Shown here piece by piece: positions 62,832 to 64,000 of a stretch of DNA of 64,000 nt. The translations under genes were made by a program, and so were the position numbers. The notes beneath the pieces are model-generated. The model was not told the DNA's origin. It made no database searches and was given only the letters and a program-made list of their open reading frames with translations. How positions within the stretch are numbered: the stretch's first letter is position 1; every line of letters begins with the position of its first letter. Source of the DNA: Gracilaria domingensis (Eukaryota; Rhodophyta; Florideophyceae; Gracilariales; Gracilariaceae); NCBI GenBank assembly GCA_022539475.1, contig VCMS01000065.1:248001-312000 (forward strand). The letters run 5' to 3'.

Positions 62832-63450
62832 CTACAGATAGTTTTCTCTCGCCAAGAAGGCTAAGAACTGATGAGGATGTTCTCTGATCAACGTCTGCAA
62901 ATCTAAATCGCGTTGTTTAGCTAAAACAGGGATCGTGTGTCTCCGGGATGCGTTCGTCAAAGGGCAACGTAGAACATATTGTTCCGCGCTTTTCTTAACA
63001 TTCAAACCGCATTCGCATCGCATCGTTTTCTTTTCCATATGAGAGACAACAGGATGAAGAAAGGAAACATGGCCGGTGTAAAATTGAGCCAGTAAGACTT
63101 CTGCCTTGCGAGCTCTAGCAGAGTTTGCTATAAACTCTGGTACCGTGGGGAGGATACATTTAGCCTTTGACGAGAGTTTCAATTTTGCCTTCACATCCAG
63201 CATATCTTTTTCTACTTTCACTTGCTCGTGAAGAGGGAGATGGAGCCCGCTCTTAGCCAACAAGTCCACACGATCGTTTTGAGATACGCCGCAGTGACTT
63301 GGAGTCCAACACAAGTATACTGTACAGCGTATGCTGATAGTATGTAAGAGTGCGGCAAGTTTCTGAAGATGGTGTGGGATTGGGTCTTATTATCCCTATG
63401 CTGTGCGTCGTAGCTTCTCGCCAAGTTTGGCCGGACATTGTCATATACGC
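62832..63450 (-). pseudogene. LINE remnant: RNase H and cysteine/histidine C-terminal motif
   Basis: On the minus strand the frame reads WTPSHCGVSQNDRVDLLAKSG, the end of a LINE-type RNase H domain. It is followed ~90 residues later by C-C...H-C-like residues (MRCECGLNVKK..QYVLRCP), the C-terminal module of jockey/I-like LINEs. The part upstream (63315-63450) is shifted out of frame. No reverse transcriptase remains in the window. Its relation to the LINE at 6.5-8.3 kb is open. Confidence 0.7.
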
Positions 63451-63556
63451 CTGACAGCGGCTACTGCCATCACATCTACACCGGATATGTAGCCTAGGGG
63501 TTTTTGGGTGATCACAGACATGGGGACTGAGAGAAGCATTGGAGCAGTGCTCGCAG

Positions 63557-63675
63557 CTGCTCTTCTCTCTCTCTCCCTCTCTAATACGATGTTCTAACTC
63601 CTACATGCCGCAGTGCGTTTCTATTGAAAGAAACGCTCTCTCACCAGGAAAACGAGCACTCTTTCGGGCCATTTC
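63557..63675 (+). repeat. Dispersed repeat with hairpin, copy B
   Basis: It matches copy A (21497-21615) along its whole length: CTCTTCTCTCTCTC tract, CTAATACG, CTCCTACATGCCGCAG, the hairpin GCGTTTCT-ATTGAA-AGAAACGC, and CGGGCCATTT. A further CT repeat follows at ~63694. The two copies differ by small indels and ~15% substitutions. Confidence 0.65.
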
Positions 63676-64000
63676 CTATTATCTCTGCTACTGTCATTCT
63701 TCTCTCTCTCTCTCTTTTATGGAGACGGTGGAGCTAATTCCGCTCCTACGCGTGGGTTTGCTCAAGACCCAACCACCCATTATACCTCTACATCGCAACC
63801 ACTGACCACAACGAAGTAGCCGTACTACACTTACTGGACTACTATGAGAAATATTAGATATCTTAGGTGTTTCTGACTGCGGGCGTTTCGTTTCCGACGC
63901 TTATCGCCTTCTTCCTCCCACTACTCTCTTCATTCATGCTCTAGAGACCGTCGGCAGAGGGGCACACCACGACAAGGCGCTCCGCATGTACCACATTGGC

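Overview
This is a nuclear segment of a plastid-bearing eukaryote, most likely a red alga of the intron-poor, transposon-rich florideophyte kind. That assignment is an inference. The host genes are nearly all single long reading frames (a 1743-residue HECT ligase and a ~1270-residue B12-dependent methionine synthase without introns). The few introns I can place are 74-114 bases with GT..AG ends. Two proteins look plastid targeted: a peroxidase with an Arg-Arg lumen signal, and a small zinc-finger membrane protein. The rest is eukaryotic housekeeping (Tim13, DPH4, PRA1, HUWE1-type ligase).

Layout. 1-16.3 kb is a nest of mobile elements. A left-truncated Ty3/gypsy element (RNase H, integrase, chromodomain-like end, a large reverse-strand ORF, 3' LTR) sits in a LINE that also carries an older solo LTR. 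A decayed piggyBac relative follows, then two tandem tRNA-like repeats, one split by a young solo LTR, and a dead pogo element with inverted ends and TA duplications. 16.5-19.5 kb holds a divergent S-adenosylhomocysteine hydrolase-like gene converging on an acyltransferase-3 membrane protein, whose upstream side carries a tandem array of two-hairpin units. 19.9-23.0 kb is gene-empty.

23-43 kb holds a peroxidase, DPH4, and then five metabolic enzymes in 16 kb: a TmpA-like membrane flavoprotein, an enoyl-CoA hydratase, an adenylate-forming enzyme, a carotenoid cleavage oxygenase and an Old Yellow Enzyme (with one unknown gene among them). In Aspergillus TmpB an adenylating domain and a TmpA-type domain are, as I recall, fused; here they are separate neighbours. 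This is my best candidate for an undescribed system, possibly a signalling-metabolite gene cluster.

44-62.5 kb is ordinary host sequence: a secreted protein, a small membrane protein, PRA1, Tim13 (spliced), a short HUWE1-type ligase, an unknown protein, a spliced plastid zinc-finger protein, and methionine synthase with a hairpin-rich upstream region. 62.8-64 kb returns to repeats.

Two signals cut across the window. A near-palindromic motif, GTACGACGGTAC / GTACCAACGGTAC, occurs nine times, nearly always between genes. Many intergenic spacers also contain perfect short inverted repeats. All gene calls rest on reading the sequence; no database search was possible.
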